Below, piece by piece: positions 46,777 to 57,312 of a stretch of DNA of 64,000 bases. The notes beneath the pieces were generated by a model. It had not been told where the DNA came from and did no database searches. It worked only from the letters and a program-made list of their open reading frames with translations. Origin of the DNA: Apoderus coryli. Its lineage: Eukaryota; Arthropoda; Insecta; Coleoptera; Attelabidae. The DNA is taken from positions 19,592,001 to 19,656,000 of the forward strand of contig OU452204.1 of the NCBI GenBank assembly GCA_911728435.2, in the 5' to 3' direction. A program made the translations under genes and the position numbers. Every line of letters begins with the position of its first letter. The first letter of the stretch is position 1.

Positions 46777-48171
46777 ATGATAATCTGGACGTGTCACAGG
46801 CTAAAGCCAAAGCTCACATACTGGGGGTACATTAAACCCATGGTTACATACGCCTCATTAGTATGGTGGCCAAAAGTTAATATTAAGCATACACAATGCC
46901 GTCTTCAAAAGTTGCAACGGCTTGCATGTTTAGGAATAACAGGGGCAATGCGAACTTGCCCCACAGCAGCGATAGAAACGTTGCTGCATCTAGTACCTTT
47001 GCCTGTCCTAGTCAACAAAGAGGCAGCAATTAGCGCTATGAACTGGCACAGGTAATGGAATACAAATCTGGCGATCTAGAGGGACAGATGGGAATCCTGA
47101 ATCTAATACCTTTGGATTCAGGAAGAAAACCGTCGGACGCTTTGCCACGCAAACATGATTTTGAAATCCCATTTGAAGTGGTCATTGCAGACCGTCAAAA
47201 CTGGCTAAATGGGGAACCACGATTCCCAGAAAACACATCCGTCTGGTATACGGACGGTTCAAAAGGAATAGAAGGGAACACAGGCATGGGAGTATACGGG
47301 CCAAATTGCAGGCTCTCTGAATCTCTCGGGAAAAGTCCCACTATATTCCAAGCAGAGATCAACGCTATTAATCGTTGTGCTCAAGAATGCCTGCAGAGAA
47401 GCATCCCGGAACGGCAGATCAATATTATGTCAGACAGTCAAGCTGCGTTAAAAGCACTGAGGTCTTACACCTTCACGTCAAAGCTAGCATGGGAATGCAA
47501 ACAGACCCTAAAGCAACTGGCAGCTCAGGGGAAAAAGATTACTCTGACATGGGTGCCAGGACGTGAAGGCATAGAGGGGAACGAAGCGGCGGACCAACTT
47601 GCAAAAGAGGGCGCAAACGCTCTGCGGCCCGGAACCCATCTTTGGCCTTCCAAAAAGCCATATGAAAGAAGAACTTCGGAGATGGGAAAAGGAACAACTT
47701 AAGTCCTACTGGAGAAACACTCCAGGCCTAAGACAATCAAAAAGGTTTATCAAACCTTCAGAGGCCAACGCAGGGAAGCTTATCCAACTGGAGAGAAGCG
47801 ACCTAAGGCGAATTACAGGCCTTTTTACGGGACACCACCCAGTGAAGTACCATCTCAAAAAGATGGGCCTAACCGAGGACGACACTTGTCGGTTTTGCGA
47901 AGACGCAAAAGAGAGAACAGAACACGTGCTCTGCTAATGCATGGCACTTTTCAGCAAAAGGCTAAAACACCTTGGAGGGGTGACCCTAATACCCGACGAG
48001 GCAAGGAATTTAGCCCCCAGAGAAATCATTAACTTTATGAAAAGTGTGGGACAGCTGGGCAATTCATAGATTAGAGTCATTCACAAAAGATCTTCTGCAG
48101 GTCGAAGTGAGGGGAGGCCAAACCGCCTAAACGACTCCGAAAAACAATCTACGATCTACAATGATAATCTG
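46777..48171 (+). mobile_element. I/LOA-type LINE, copy 1, with 11-bp target duplication
   Basis: ATGATAATCTG occurs at 46777-46787 and again at 48161-48171, bounding a 1373-bp insertion (46788-48160). The insertion carries the end of the RT domain, RNase H and a C-terminal zinc finger, then a short 3' UTR ending AAACAATCTACGATCTACA, a short ATCTAC-type tail. Copy 2 lies inverted at 58.7-59.6 kb. The 5' truncation and the direct repeats show target-primed reverse transcription. Confidence 0.9.
46788..47990 (+). pseudogene. RT thumb, RNase H and zinc finger of an I/LOA-type LINE
   Basis: The first frame carries the RT C-terminus (KPMVTYASLVWWPKVN, KLQRLACLGITGAMRTCPTA, ETLLHLVPLPVLV). A 1-nt loss near 47045 relative to copy 2 shifts to the 47055-47702 frame, which is an RNase H domain with all four acidic residues: D in WYTDGSKG, E in FQAEINAINRCAQE, D in IMSDSQAALKAL and D in EGNEAADQLAKEGA. 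Another shift near 47630 leads to LKSYWRNTPGLRQSKRF, RRITGLFTGHHPVKYHLKKM and a CRFCEDAKERTEHVLC zinc-finger-like motif before TAA at about 47935. RNase H would degrade template RNA during second-strand synthesis. It is inactive because of the frameshifts. Confidence 0.9.
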
Positions 48172-49112
48172 AACTTTGTTGGTAACTCACTCATGCACGC
48201 AGAATCCATTTATAATAAGGCACTTCATAGTTTCTTTCTGTGTCAGCCAGCAGTCTACTGTAGTTCACTTGAGTTCATTCTCCAAAGCTATATGAAGAGG
48301 AGTTACATCCAGCACTACTTTGCCCTACAAGTCCCTTTGAATAGATTGTTGAAACCTTGTCAACCTCAAGTCCTAGGCGCTATATCATCATCAAATTGGT
48401 TGATTCCGCAGAACAACCTGATCAAATACTATATTTAAATTGAGGCTTCTAAATTTGCTCAAGTACAATGGCAAATATTTAAGCTTGCTGCTCTAAAGCT
48501 GAGTCCAGTAGCATAGATTTGTTTAATACTCTCTGTGTGATGCTCAAATATACATTTTTTTAATACACCGCGAACGGAGTTGTAAAAAGAAGTAATGTTC
48601 ATGTATTTTTGTCCTGACAACGGCCTATTCTCTATATAGTATGCGCAAACCAAGTAAACCACACGCAAAACGAAGGCTCTTCTTTCAGCGGCCGCTCTGA
48701 GATGATCCATGCGGAATTAGTCAAAGCTTTCTTTAATCCCTTAATTATACTGGCAACTAACCGCCAATGCTATTCAATTAGAAAATTATAATAGGAATTA
48801 AATTTTAATTATTATGCATATATTTTTAGAGGATCACAATGTTTCTTTACAATAGTAGTTAGTAGATTATTGAAATTTTTAAATGCAATTTTCAAACATT
48901 AAAGTTAAACTGCATCCGGTGTGGCGAACGGATCTGTAACACCGCGGCATCGGTAAGGGGAATGCATAAAACATGGCTGATTTCATTCATAAAATTTCCA
49001 GCGGCGTGCTTTGAAAAGTTCAGTAATAATCAATGAACATTGAATTGTACTTAGATCATCCTTATTAAGTTTAACACGTAATATGGAAGTATTTTTAAGT
49101 AAACAGTGTTTT
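48172..49112. other. No confirmed feature
   Basis: Frames at 48193-48438 (+) and 48459-48710 (-) are not recognised. The latter (LRAAAERRAFVLRVVYLV, KKCIFEHHTESIKQIY) has plausible protein composition and may be part of an unidentified mobile element. Confidence 0.35.
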
Positions 49113-50552
49113 TAATAATAATAATAATAAAGGCCTTTATTGAGGATACAAAATACAAAAAAAAAACAATTATAAATATAATATAACAAAACTAGTGTGA
49201 TTTTTTTTTTACATTTTCCCAAGTTTATATCCCCAAAGGGCGAGATTCAGTGCTGACTACTAAGTAGCCGCCTGTTCAGCTAACCCAAATAACCCTAGCC
49301 TAACTTAACCTAAGAACATTAGAGAAACATATAGGACAAATCTTATCTTAATCTAGAATTATAAATATGTACTTCCACATTATACAATAATAATTGAGCC
49401 ACATCAAATTAGAGTGATCACACACTCCTTTGGATATTAAATAAATACTTGGATAAATTATTCTTGAACTGCCCAATACTTTTAGATTTCCGGATATCAA
49501 TTGGCAAATCATTTACAATGCGAGTGACGTTATACGAATATGACCTCTTAAACAATTCTTTGGAATGAGTTGGTGGAGTCAGTGTTCCCTTAAACCTAAT
49601 GTTAATATTGTGCACATCAGTGCGAAACTTGATTTTGGCGAACAAATATGGAGGCGTTTTGTTATGTAGAACGTTAAAATAAAGACAAGCACTGTGTAAG
49701 TGACGGCGATTCTTCATACTCAACCATCTCACCTCCTACAGCCTTCCACTTAAGCGATCATACTTTCTTATACCAAATACAAGACGCAGACAGCTGTTCT
49801 GTATTCTACCACAATCAATACTTGTAAGGCAAGAATTATAGACGGAATCACAAAAATTAAAATGCGATAAAACATGGGATTCACATAAGGCAATTTTTGT
49901 GCGTCTAGTTAAAAGATGGCGATTGTGGTAGATTGACCTCAAATTCATATATGCCTTTCTCAAGCAATGGTTAACATGTGCAGTGAAACGCAGTTTTTGG
50001 TCCATGTATAGTCGAGTTTTGAACACAGTCCTTGAATTCAACCACTTTACTTTGAATTTTTATATGATTGCAATGATCTGATAGAAATGTACCCGTGTTA
50101 GTCTTATTACCAAACACAATTGCTACCATTTTAGCAGCATTTAGTAACAAGCAATGTTTTTCAGATATAAGCTGTAAGTTGCTGAGATCATTATTAATTT
50201 TTTCTATAGCTTGCAAATGCTCAGAGGTAGTAAACGACATATAAATTTGTGTGTCATCTGCAAAAAAGTGCTGGTAACAATTTTTGACTGAGGGAAATTG
50301 TGACACATTAAATAAAATAAAGGTCCTAAAACTGAGCCTTGAGGAACTCCCTTTAGAATAGTGGCGATATTTGAGAATATATTGTTATATGTAACTGCCT
50401 GTTTTCGATCCTGTAAATAATTACGCAATAGTTCTGAAGCGCCGGGACCCACTCCAAGGTAATGTAATAAAGCCACAAACATTTTATGATCCAACGTGTC
50501 AAAAGCCTTGGAGTAGTCCAGCAAAACAAGAACTGAGATTTTATTTTCAATT
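49113..50552 (-). pseudogene. CR1/L2-type LINE, RT motif A to 3' tail
   Basis: Minus-strand frames in order: LDYSKAFDTLDHKMFVALLH (motif A), KGVPQGSVLGPLFYLM (motif B), then after a frameshift QHFFADDTQIYMSF (motif C with the catalytic DD) and EKINNDLSNLQLISEKHCLL. A second shift leads to DQKLRFTAHVNHCLRKAYMN and SHFNFCDSVYNSCL, and a third to RRHLHSACLYFNVLHNKTPP, NDLPIDIRKSKSIGQFKNNL. The tail is (ATT)n, complement of 49113-49130. The Y-S-K-A-F-D-T-L-D-H and GVPQGSVLGP forms set it apart from the GSNLGP family elsewhere in the window. It is truncated before motif A. Confidence 0.87.
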
Positions 50553-50725
50553 TAGAGTTAGATTTACGCCTCTAGCGGACATTTTAGAAAACTAAAACTA
50601 TTTTCCAGCGATATCCTTTGTCCGCTTTTACCAAAACAAGAAAAATCCTAAAACCGTAGGTACCATGAATAGTTCTTGAGATAGAGCCGGCGGCCTTTCT
50701 TATTTGTACACCCGGTACATATACT
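50553..50725. repeat. Possible end of a small DNA repeat
   Basis: The segment ends in GGCGGCCTTTCTTATTTGTA then CACCCGGTACATA, resembling repeat family A's terminus TCTTATCTTGGACACAGTGTATA and the TTGGACACCCTGTATA-type ends known from many insect repeats. No opposite end was found. Confidence 0.3.
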
Positions 50726-51303
50726 ATCTACCCCTTTTTTCACGAATTTTTGCATCGAACATCTTTGCTTTCTTTGGAACCTTTTCATTCGTCATTGCTT
50801 TGACTCTCTATAGTATAGAAATAGTCCATTGTACGTCGAGTTTATCCTTAACTCTCTATCTAGTTTGTGGATCGTCTTCAACGCTTCTTCGCCCACATTT
50901 AACCTATAAAATCTATCGGATAACAGTTGGAACAGAAGAAGGAGATTCCTTTAATGCTTCCGCTAGGTGAAATATCAAAATTCTACTACACCATGCCATA
51001 AATGTCCCTTGCAGGCTGCGATCGCGTGGAAACAAAACTCATCTTATAAATTAAAGTAACCTATTTACCGCTAAACTTTAAGGGATATAAATTGAAATAC
51101 TTTTTGAAAGGAGCAACATAAAATTGTTGGTTACATAGTTTAAAAAGAAATGATATTTTGTGTGGCACCATTTAAAGTTATTCTTAACTTAGCGCGACAA
51201 CACTTAGAAACAGACAATAACACAGCAATAACTATCAGCTTAACGTTGAAAAGTTATGCAATATATTGTAATATGGTATGTTTGGAGGAGACTTCTATTA
51301 TGT
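50726..51303. other. No recognised feature
   Basis: The 88-codon frame at 50704-50970 is hydrophobic and low-complexity with no domain I know. Confidence 0.4.
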
Positions 51304-51965
51304 CTAGACAATTTTGACGCGCATTTCTCGCTCTTTAGAAAACTTGCCAGTTCGTTTAGAAATAGGATAGAGTCTAAATATAACATGTAGAGAAAATTCT
51401 ATCCAATCATAAAGTTTAGATTTTTCTTTGCCCGAATGTGTTTGCGCATCAAAGGATAAACATTTATTTGCAGTATTTCGATACCCGAGTTTCAAGTATT
51501 CAATTCCGGAATGTGAGAAGAATGCTTTACAAACTATAATCCGGTTCCATGGCATTTCATAGTTAGCGATATCGCGATCATTGGCCAGACAGAGATATTC
51601 AGATGAGTTATCACTATGTCCTGTCCACGTTGTATAATTTAAGATCATCCGTGTACTCTGAATCTCGTATATAGTTGGATATATTGTTCATAAACAGAGT
51701 GATAAATAGTGGTCCCAAAATTGATACTTGAGGTTCTCCAGAGGAAGGTGTAAATATCCTCCCTGTTAGATAGGATTGTCGAAATTCCGGCAGATCCTTA
51801 TAGAATATGAAAAGCTGCTGTGATTGACTGTGTCGAACGCCTTACTCAGGTCAGTATGCAGGACATCAACCGGTTTAGCTATATATTCAGAGAAATGCAA
51901 CATATGCGTCAATCTTAGAATGAAGAATCCTTTCGAATATTTTCGATAAAGAACAATTTGCTTGA
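51304..51965 (-). pseudogene. LINE reverse transcriptase fragment (motifs A to C)
   Basis: The minus strand reads DVLHTDLSKAFDTVNHS (motif A), then SSGEPQVSILGPLFITLFMN (motif B with VPQGS changed to EPQVS), and YTDDLKLYNVD (motif C, catalytic DD kept). Spacing between A and B is shortened, with a frameshift and a stop. The following 114-codon frame (51648-51304) continues through WNRIIVCKAFFSHSGIEYLK. The structure is that of a Jockey-like ORF2. Confidence 0.78.
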
Positions 51966-52049
51966 TGCATTAATAGTTTTAAGACTTTAACTTTGAAAGT
52001 CTCTAATACAGTGATCTCAGTAAGAAGCAATATTAACTTATCATGCAGG
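51966..52049. other. Short spacer
   Basis: Nothing recognised between the LINE and mariner fragments. Confidence 0.35.
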
Positions 52050-52748
52050 AGTTGTTGTTCGTTGTTTTCAATCCTCTAAAATCCTCTGATATACCCTTGA
52101 GCTCTTCCAGCGATGCGATCTTGATCTCCTCAATCGTGGGAATGGGAAAAAGTCAAAGTCCCATCAATATAGTAGCTGGGCCTTGATTACGGTGTTGTTT
52201 TTGGCACAAAATCACGAACACAATATCGAATTGTTTTATCACAAATCCGGGTGTTTTCTTCGTATTACTCTACAGAAACGGCGTCTAACTTCAAGGTAAT
52301 ATTTCATATTGACCGTATTATCTGACAAGAACTGATGATGCATCACGCTACTATAATCGAAGAAGATAGTGAGATAAACCTTCAAATTTGAGCGAACTTG
52401 ACTGTTTTTCTCGGTATTGGCTCTTCCTGCGCTTCCATTGGGATGATTGGGCTTTGGTGACGACGTCACAGCCAGTTATGATCCTTTTGAGCAAATCTAG
52501 ATCGTCACTCACGTCATTGAATAGCTCCTTGGTCAAAATTTAGCAATTTCGGAACAAATTTCGATGCGACATATTTCCGATATGCCGACATCCTCAGCAA
52601 CTTTCCTAAAAGTGATTCCATGATTCTCCATAACAATTTTCTTCATCGGTTGCTGACGTGCTAGGACGCCCAGAGGGGCAAACGTCATTAACATCTCTAT
52701 GAAGAACTTGTACTACTTACAAAATGCAATTCTCCAGCTCACAGCAGC
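52050..52748 (-). pseudogene. Decayed mariner transposase, second lineage
   Basis: Minus-strand frames read VMENHGITFRKVAEDVGIS, then LDLLKRIITGCDVVTKAQSS, QVRSNLKVYLTIFFDYSSVM, HHQFLSDNTVNMKYYLEVRR and RFCRVIRRKHPDL, then LFCAKNNTVIKAQ and FFPFPRLRR. This is the order of a mariner of the type with 'KAQSSQWK' and 'VMLTVFFDY.GVVHHEFLP'. The first catalytic Asp region (TGDESW) is deleted to TGCD, the second is missing and the third is unreadable. It differs in sequence from both other mariners, so at least three lineages entered this locus. Confidence 0.85.
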
Positions 52749-52762
52749 TTAATAAAACCAAA

Positions 52763-52785
52763 CCAATCTCTATGTTTGAATCTAT

Positions 52786-52793
<8 letters not shown>
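52763..52793. repeat. 31-bp target-site duplication, left copy
   Basis: Identical to 53513-53543 over 31 bp, starting CCAATCTCTATGTTTGAATC and ending ATTATATTAT. It flanks the 719-bp insertion. Confidence 0.92.
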
Positions 52794-52816
<23 letters not shown>

Positions 52817-53050
52817 ACTTAGCATATCTAAGGTAACAACAGTGTAGAATAACTTGTATAAAACAAACCACAGCTAATATTATGTCGTTTTCTGTATTTT
52901 GTAGCCCTGAAGATGAAAATAAATATTTTCGAAAGCTTGGCATATAGCAAAAAAGAGTATTACTACTAAATCCAAGATATAGCCTATACCCCAAATTATT
53001 AAAAAAAATTTTACTGTTGTTTTTCAACAAAAGGCTAAGAAAAAAGAAAC

Positions 53051-53084
<34 letters not shown>

Positions 53085-53087
<3 letters not shown>

Positions 53088-53512
53088 CGGTTTTAGAACG
53101 TCCGATGCCCAAATTCCATTGTCTTCGGTCGTTGCATAGTGCATGTCTTAGGTCTCTGGGAAGACCAGAAAGGCTATGAGGGCATAGCCTTTCTGGTCTT
53201 CCCCGTCTTCTTCTAAAAGAAGGTATCCAATCCATCGCTTTTTTGGAAAGTCTTGAGTTTTCCATTCTGTGCACATGTCCGTACCAAGTTAGTTGTTTCC
53301 TTTCTACTTCTTCTGTAAGTGATTCTTTTATGCCCATGGCTCGTTTTACTGCCTCATTTGTCTTTCTGTCCAGGTGAGATATTCCCAGGGATTTCCTAAA
53401 TACGTCCAGTTCTACTGTGTTGACTCTCCTTTTGTTTTCGTCTCCACGTTTCTGATCCATAGAGAAGGCTGCTCTTTGTCATGGTGTTATATATCATGTA
53501 CTTTCTTTCCTT
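53085..53512 (-). pseudogene. RTE-like LINE C-terminus with a hairpin insertion
   Basis: Minus-strand reading starts with MTKSSLLYGSETW, shifts frame within a few codons, and continues in the 53460-53035 frame with VFRKSLGISHLDRKTNEAVK, EEVERKQLTWYGHVHRMENS and WIPSFRRRRGRPERL, ending DRRQWNLGIGRSKTD. This is the C-terminal region shared by RTE-type endonuclease-reverse transcriptases. A perfect 21-bp inverted repeat (53158-53178 with 53183-53203) interrupts the segment just after the GRP motif. It is a different subfamily from the AAG-tailed RTE copies. Confidence 0.82.
53158..53203. repeat. Perfect 21-bp inverted repeat with 4-nt loop
   Basis: GGGAAGACCAGAAAGGCTAT plus G pairs base for base with the complement beginning at 53183. 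The spacer is AGGG. Confidence 0.95.
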
Positions 53513-53543
53513 CCAATCTCTATGTTTGAATCTATTATATTAT
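53513..53543. repeat. 31-bp target-site duplication, right copy
   Basis: Exact repeat of 52763-52793. Confidence 0.92.
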
Positions 53544-54595
53544 CATGATAAAAATCATCCACTGTATAGCCTAATTATTTGAGGAAATGTATTTTGACGG
53601 GCAGAACAGTACGCTCATGATCCAAAAAACGTTTGCTATTTTTACTGACTATAAAACAGAACCTACTATTTGTCCAGAATGAAATTCAAGTATAACTATT
53701 ACTTTTCCAAACAAAATTATGTGTGCGTCCTATCATCTTATTCATAGTTCCAACGTTTGAAGTTCGAAGTTTCATTAAAACTCACCAGGTCCTTTTACAA
53801 AATTTGTAAATGGTCCTATTTTTAGGAAAAAGATTTTAAAAACTATTTTGCTTTATCCCTGAATTCCTCAAGATGTCAACAACCAAGTCCCATTACCACA
53901 TGAACGAACAGCTACTGATACAATTTTGTAGAGTTCTCTAAAGCCAAGGTAGCACGATTCGGGCCTTGATTTGAAGTTACACTATTGGTTGATGCTTAAT
54001 TTATGATTTCACCATACGCAATGATGTTAATAGAGGCACAGTAAAGGTGGAGTTAGTTTACTACTCAACTTGTAATCCAATTAAACCATACTGTGGTGGC
54101 TATAATGTTATAGTCCTCATGTGTCTGTCGCCTGTAATATTAGAGTTGGACAAATGAAATGGATGTGACGGTTTGTCACTCTAATATGGTAATTCGATTT
54201 TGGCGAATATTATCTTTAAAGTTTTGTTCCCTCTAGTTATCCACATAGGGTAATAAAGAGAGCAATAGAGTTTTTATGTGACTTCAATCTACGAGAATAC
54301 TCAACATTCGGAAACTCATATTTAGAGCAAATCATCGCAAAAGAATATTTTTAATTTCAAGCAATACAATGTACAATAAAAAATGTTCCCAAATTGTTAG
54401 GGTTACCATTCTCATCTCTGCACGAAATCCGGACACCTTGTCCCTACGACTTTATTAAGACTTTGCTAAAGATCATCCATAAGAGAATATATGCAAAGTG
54501 CGAGTCCTTTATGGGCTAATCTCAGTCACCGTTATAATCGCGGACTCGTTCTGGGGTCTTCAGATCTTGCTTGACCGTGTGGCAACTAATATTGC
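53544..54595. other. No recognised feature
   Basis: AT-rich spacer, nothing assigned. Confidence 0.45.
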
Positions 54596-54755
54596 AGAGT
54601 TTGGATTAGTAGTATTCTACCAACAAATCGAACGCGCTCAGTCATATAAATATCTTGGATGTCTCTTTAGAAAAGCGGTCCACAAAGTACAGATAGCGCT
54701 AATGATTCCCAACGTTCGAAGAGGACAAGGCACTTGAAGAAGAAGACCCATAGGC
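54596..54755 (+). pseudogene. RTE-type LINE 3' scrap with internal deletion
   Basis: Within the 54498-54737 frame, IERAQSYKYLGCLF corresponds to the start of the RTE C-terminal region. It jumps directly to VHKVQIALMIPNVRRGQGT, stop and GAAGAAGAAG, which is the end. The 150 or so residues normally between are deleted. The last 45 bp are nearly identical to the complement of 34.05-34.10 kb. Confidence 0.8.
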
Positions 54756-55776
54756 GACAAAAGCGATTTTTTTACGTTTTGTCACTACAAAGAGTTGGAG
54801 ACGGATTATTTTGGAACAGGTCCAAGGATTTTTTTATTCTCCTTCATGTTTCGTAAGATGGAAAGCCATAAAACCAGCAACGACACCACTACGAATTTAT
54901 TTATTAAAGAATTGAATGTGGAACAAATTTCAAGAGATCTAAGCTTCCATCATCAAGCACGAAAAGCAAAAACAAAATGTCACTTATGTAGGTGAAGGTC
55001 TTAGCAAATTCTTCATGCAAGATAAAACCTACTTGTCGATCATGCTAGATTCTGTTGCACTTTTTGGACGTCCACACAATTTCATCTGTGAACAGTTGGA
55101 AAAAGAGTAGATTGTTCTAATAATTTTGAAAGTTGGGTATGATTTCTAGAAAAGGCTCCGTTAGAACGACTATTATTTTGTCATTTCTCCCCTATAGCTA
55201 CGTTTGTGTTCATTTTAACAATAATTATCGAGTTTCTGTTAGAATTAAAAATAGAAAGAAAGAAAACAATTTTCAATTTATAATTCACACAAATCTTTAT
55301 CCTGCCGCTAAAAAATCAACCATACCAATAATATCTACACTATTCGTAAACAAGTGAACCAGCAAAAATTAAACAGAAATCAATAACTAAAAAAATCATA
55401 GCTATCGTTGATTGTTCTTTGCAGTAACAACAAATCAGTTAATCTTTTAATCTTTGTTTTTTTTTCGTGGTGCAGATTAAAATTTAAATTAAAAAAGTCC
55501 GCATTTCGCTGCAAACGTTTCTTTATTTCACTCGCTCTTTTTTCAATTCATTTTTCTAATTGATTGCGCAATTGCTGACAGGCATTTTGTTGAAAAAATG
55601 AGTGATTTGTTTGTATATGGAAACTAGCATTTACAGCTAAATGTAGGCCCAAATGCATTTTACCTAACAGTCATTTCGGAAAATTGCCTATAGCTTAATT
55701 ACCTACATTTAAAAATTCTGTTAAACATTTATATCTTTACTACCTTATTGACACGAAAAACACCCTATTCTTTGTC
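54756..55776. other. No recognised gene
   Basis: The frame 54795-54995 (FGTGPRIFLFSFMFRKMES, ELNVEQISRDLSFHHQARKA) is protein-like but unidentified, and 55133-55357 shows no domain. The rest is AT-rich. Confidence 0.35.
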
Positions 55777-55808
55777 CTGAAGATGACTTTATAAAAGTCA
55801 AAACGTCG
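55777..55808 (+). repeat. Stem-loop motif copy (best-paired example)
   Basis: CTGAAGAT is followed by a perfect 6-bp stem GACTTT/AAAGTC with a 3-nt loop, then AAAACGTCGAC. The arrangement recurs at 20001, 20552, 30346, 39037, 46448, 52907 and 57516. Confidence 0.7.
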
Positions 55809-57193
55809 ACAAGAGAACGAAAGTGTTTTTTTACTGACCTGTACCCAAAAATAATGAAATCGTAAGATTTTTGTGTTTGATTTCAGTTGTTTTTTATATT
55901 TATTGCTAGTATTGTTAACTATGAGAAGACTTTTGATTGTTTACTTTTCGTTTAGGGATTTGTTGTTGGATTTAAATATTTGTTAACCTGAGTTTGGTAT
56001 TATTGTGTGTGTTTCTCACGACTCTGAGAAGTGTAACATTTTTTAAATGTTACTATATATTGAACTCGAATTAATACAAAAGTATCATATATTTGTGTTA
56101 CAAATAGATGAAGAGAGTTGGCAACGCTGCATACAGCATGTGACTCCTTTATCTTTGAATTTATTTACAGTCCTATTAGACCAAAAACGACCGTACTCTA
56201 TGTGTAGGATCACTTTTCTTCTTGGGGTCTTACAAGATACAAATCATTTATCTGAAAAATTCAAAATTAATCGAGAGACATCAACTTTACTATTAAAATA
56301 ATGTAGTTATAGAATTTTATATCAGAAAAATTTTAAAAGGTATCTATTTGATAATATTTTAAAACATATTTATACATATTATGTATAACCTTAAAGTTAA
56401 CAATCCTCATGGGTATTGTATTGTCCAAAAACCTCGTAGAGGTAAGATTTGATTCATTTGGGTAGTATGAGATATTATAAAGTATATTTCAGGTTTTTTT
56501 GCATAATATTTTATGAACATTTCATGGAATGAAATAGTGAAGTGGTAATTTATACATCCACGTAACGTCTCATCGGAGATAAGGAATACTTGACTCCTAA
56601 ACGAAGGTATTCCTCTCACAGAAGATATCTGAATCAGGGTCCTATGTTTGGTAACCTTAGTCAAATGAATGATTTGCATAGAACCGTGCACTTTTGGAGA
56701 CATTCGTATGAATCCAGCCTTGAGTAAATATAATTTAAATAAATAAAAATAAACATATCCTTTTGTATAAATCACCTTTAAGGTAAGTCATTTTTATTAT
56801 TGATTAATTTAAGTGGGTACCCAGGAAATTCGATTTTCATAGAATAGCCCCTTGAAAAGTTTATTTTTCATTTCATTTATTGAAAACTTAAAGGTGAATC
56901 TTTATTGCTTGATCTTTTATGATTAAAATAGACTTCTCTTTATATTTTTAAACTCATTTTATAACAAAAGGCGTTCGCAAATTAAATTTAATAATCCACA
57001 ACATTAAATTGTTTTACATTTACTTAAATACTAAATATTTCTCTTACTCTAATATTCATACTTCTTAAAGCGAATCGTCTATGACTTATAATTATTGTAA
57101 TACCTAAATATTGAGATAATTTTGAATAGAGACAGATACACCAGTTTTGTGTTTCAATGCTAGAGAGAAGGAAATAACCACCTTTACCCTTAG
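55809..57193. other. No recognised gene
   Basis: AT-rich. Frames at 56047-56301 (+) and 56407-56775 (-) show no domain I know and are not called. Confidence 0.4.
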
Positions 57194-57312
57194 TTGACAA
57201 AGTTCCAAGTTATTTGTCAACTTATCTCTATCATAACTTGGTGGCGTCCAAAACCTGCTTCGATGAAAACAAACCCGTCTCATCAATCGACGAAAAGCTG
57301 CCGGAGGCCAAG
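57194..57312 (+). CDS. Candidate internal exon of an unidentified, non-transposon gene
   Basis: A pyrimidine-rich tract ends in CCCTTAG, then 119 nt stay open (2 nt plus 39 codons) reading DKVPSYLSTYLYHNLVASKT and CFDENKPVSSIDEKLPEAK. The exon ends at GCCAAG|GTATGC, a strong splice donor. Base composition jumps within the exon and drops back to AT-rich afterwards, as expected for an exon in AT-rich introns. No transposon motif is seen and I do not recognise the protein. Flanking exons of matching phase were not found. If real, it is the best candidate host gene segment here. Confidence 0.4.

Larger units (their letters stand above)
52794..53512 (-). mobile_element. RTE-like LINE insertion with extra sequence beyond its first tail
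   Basis: Read on the minus strand, the insertion begins with an RTE-like C-terminus (53512-53085) ending in a (TA)n run at 53055-53084. About 240 bp of non-RTE sequence (52817-53054) follow and include the recurrent stem-loop motif, then a second (TA)n at 52791-52816 directly next to the target duplication. All of it lies between the two 31-bp copies, so it arrived as one unit or the second part inserted later into the first tail. Confidence 0.75.

Noticed and set aside
51304..51648. Independent 114-codon gene
   Set aside because: It continues directly from LINE RT motif C (YTDDLKLY) on the same strand and is read as part of that element.
55777..55808. Active hammerhead ribozyme
   Set aside because: The CUGANGA-like and GAAA-like blocks are present, but an extra base precedes the stem, G12 is changed to A in this copy, and no proper cleavage-site stems were identified.
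56407..56775. 122-codon minus-strand ORF
   Set aside because: Composition is close to the AT-rich background and no motif is present; at this base composition such a frame can occur by chance in 64 kb.
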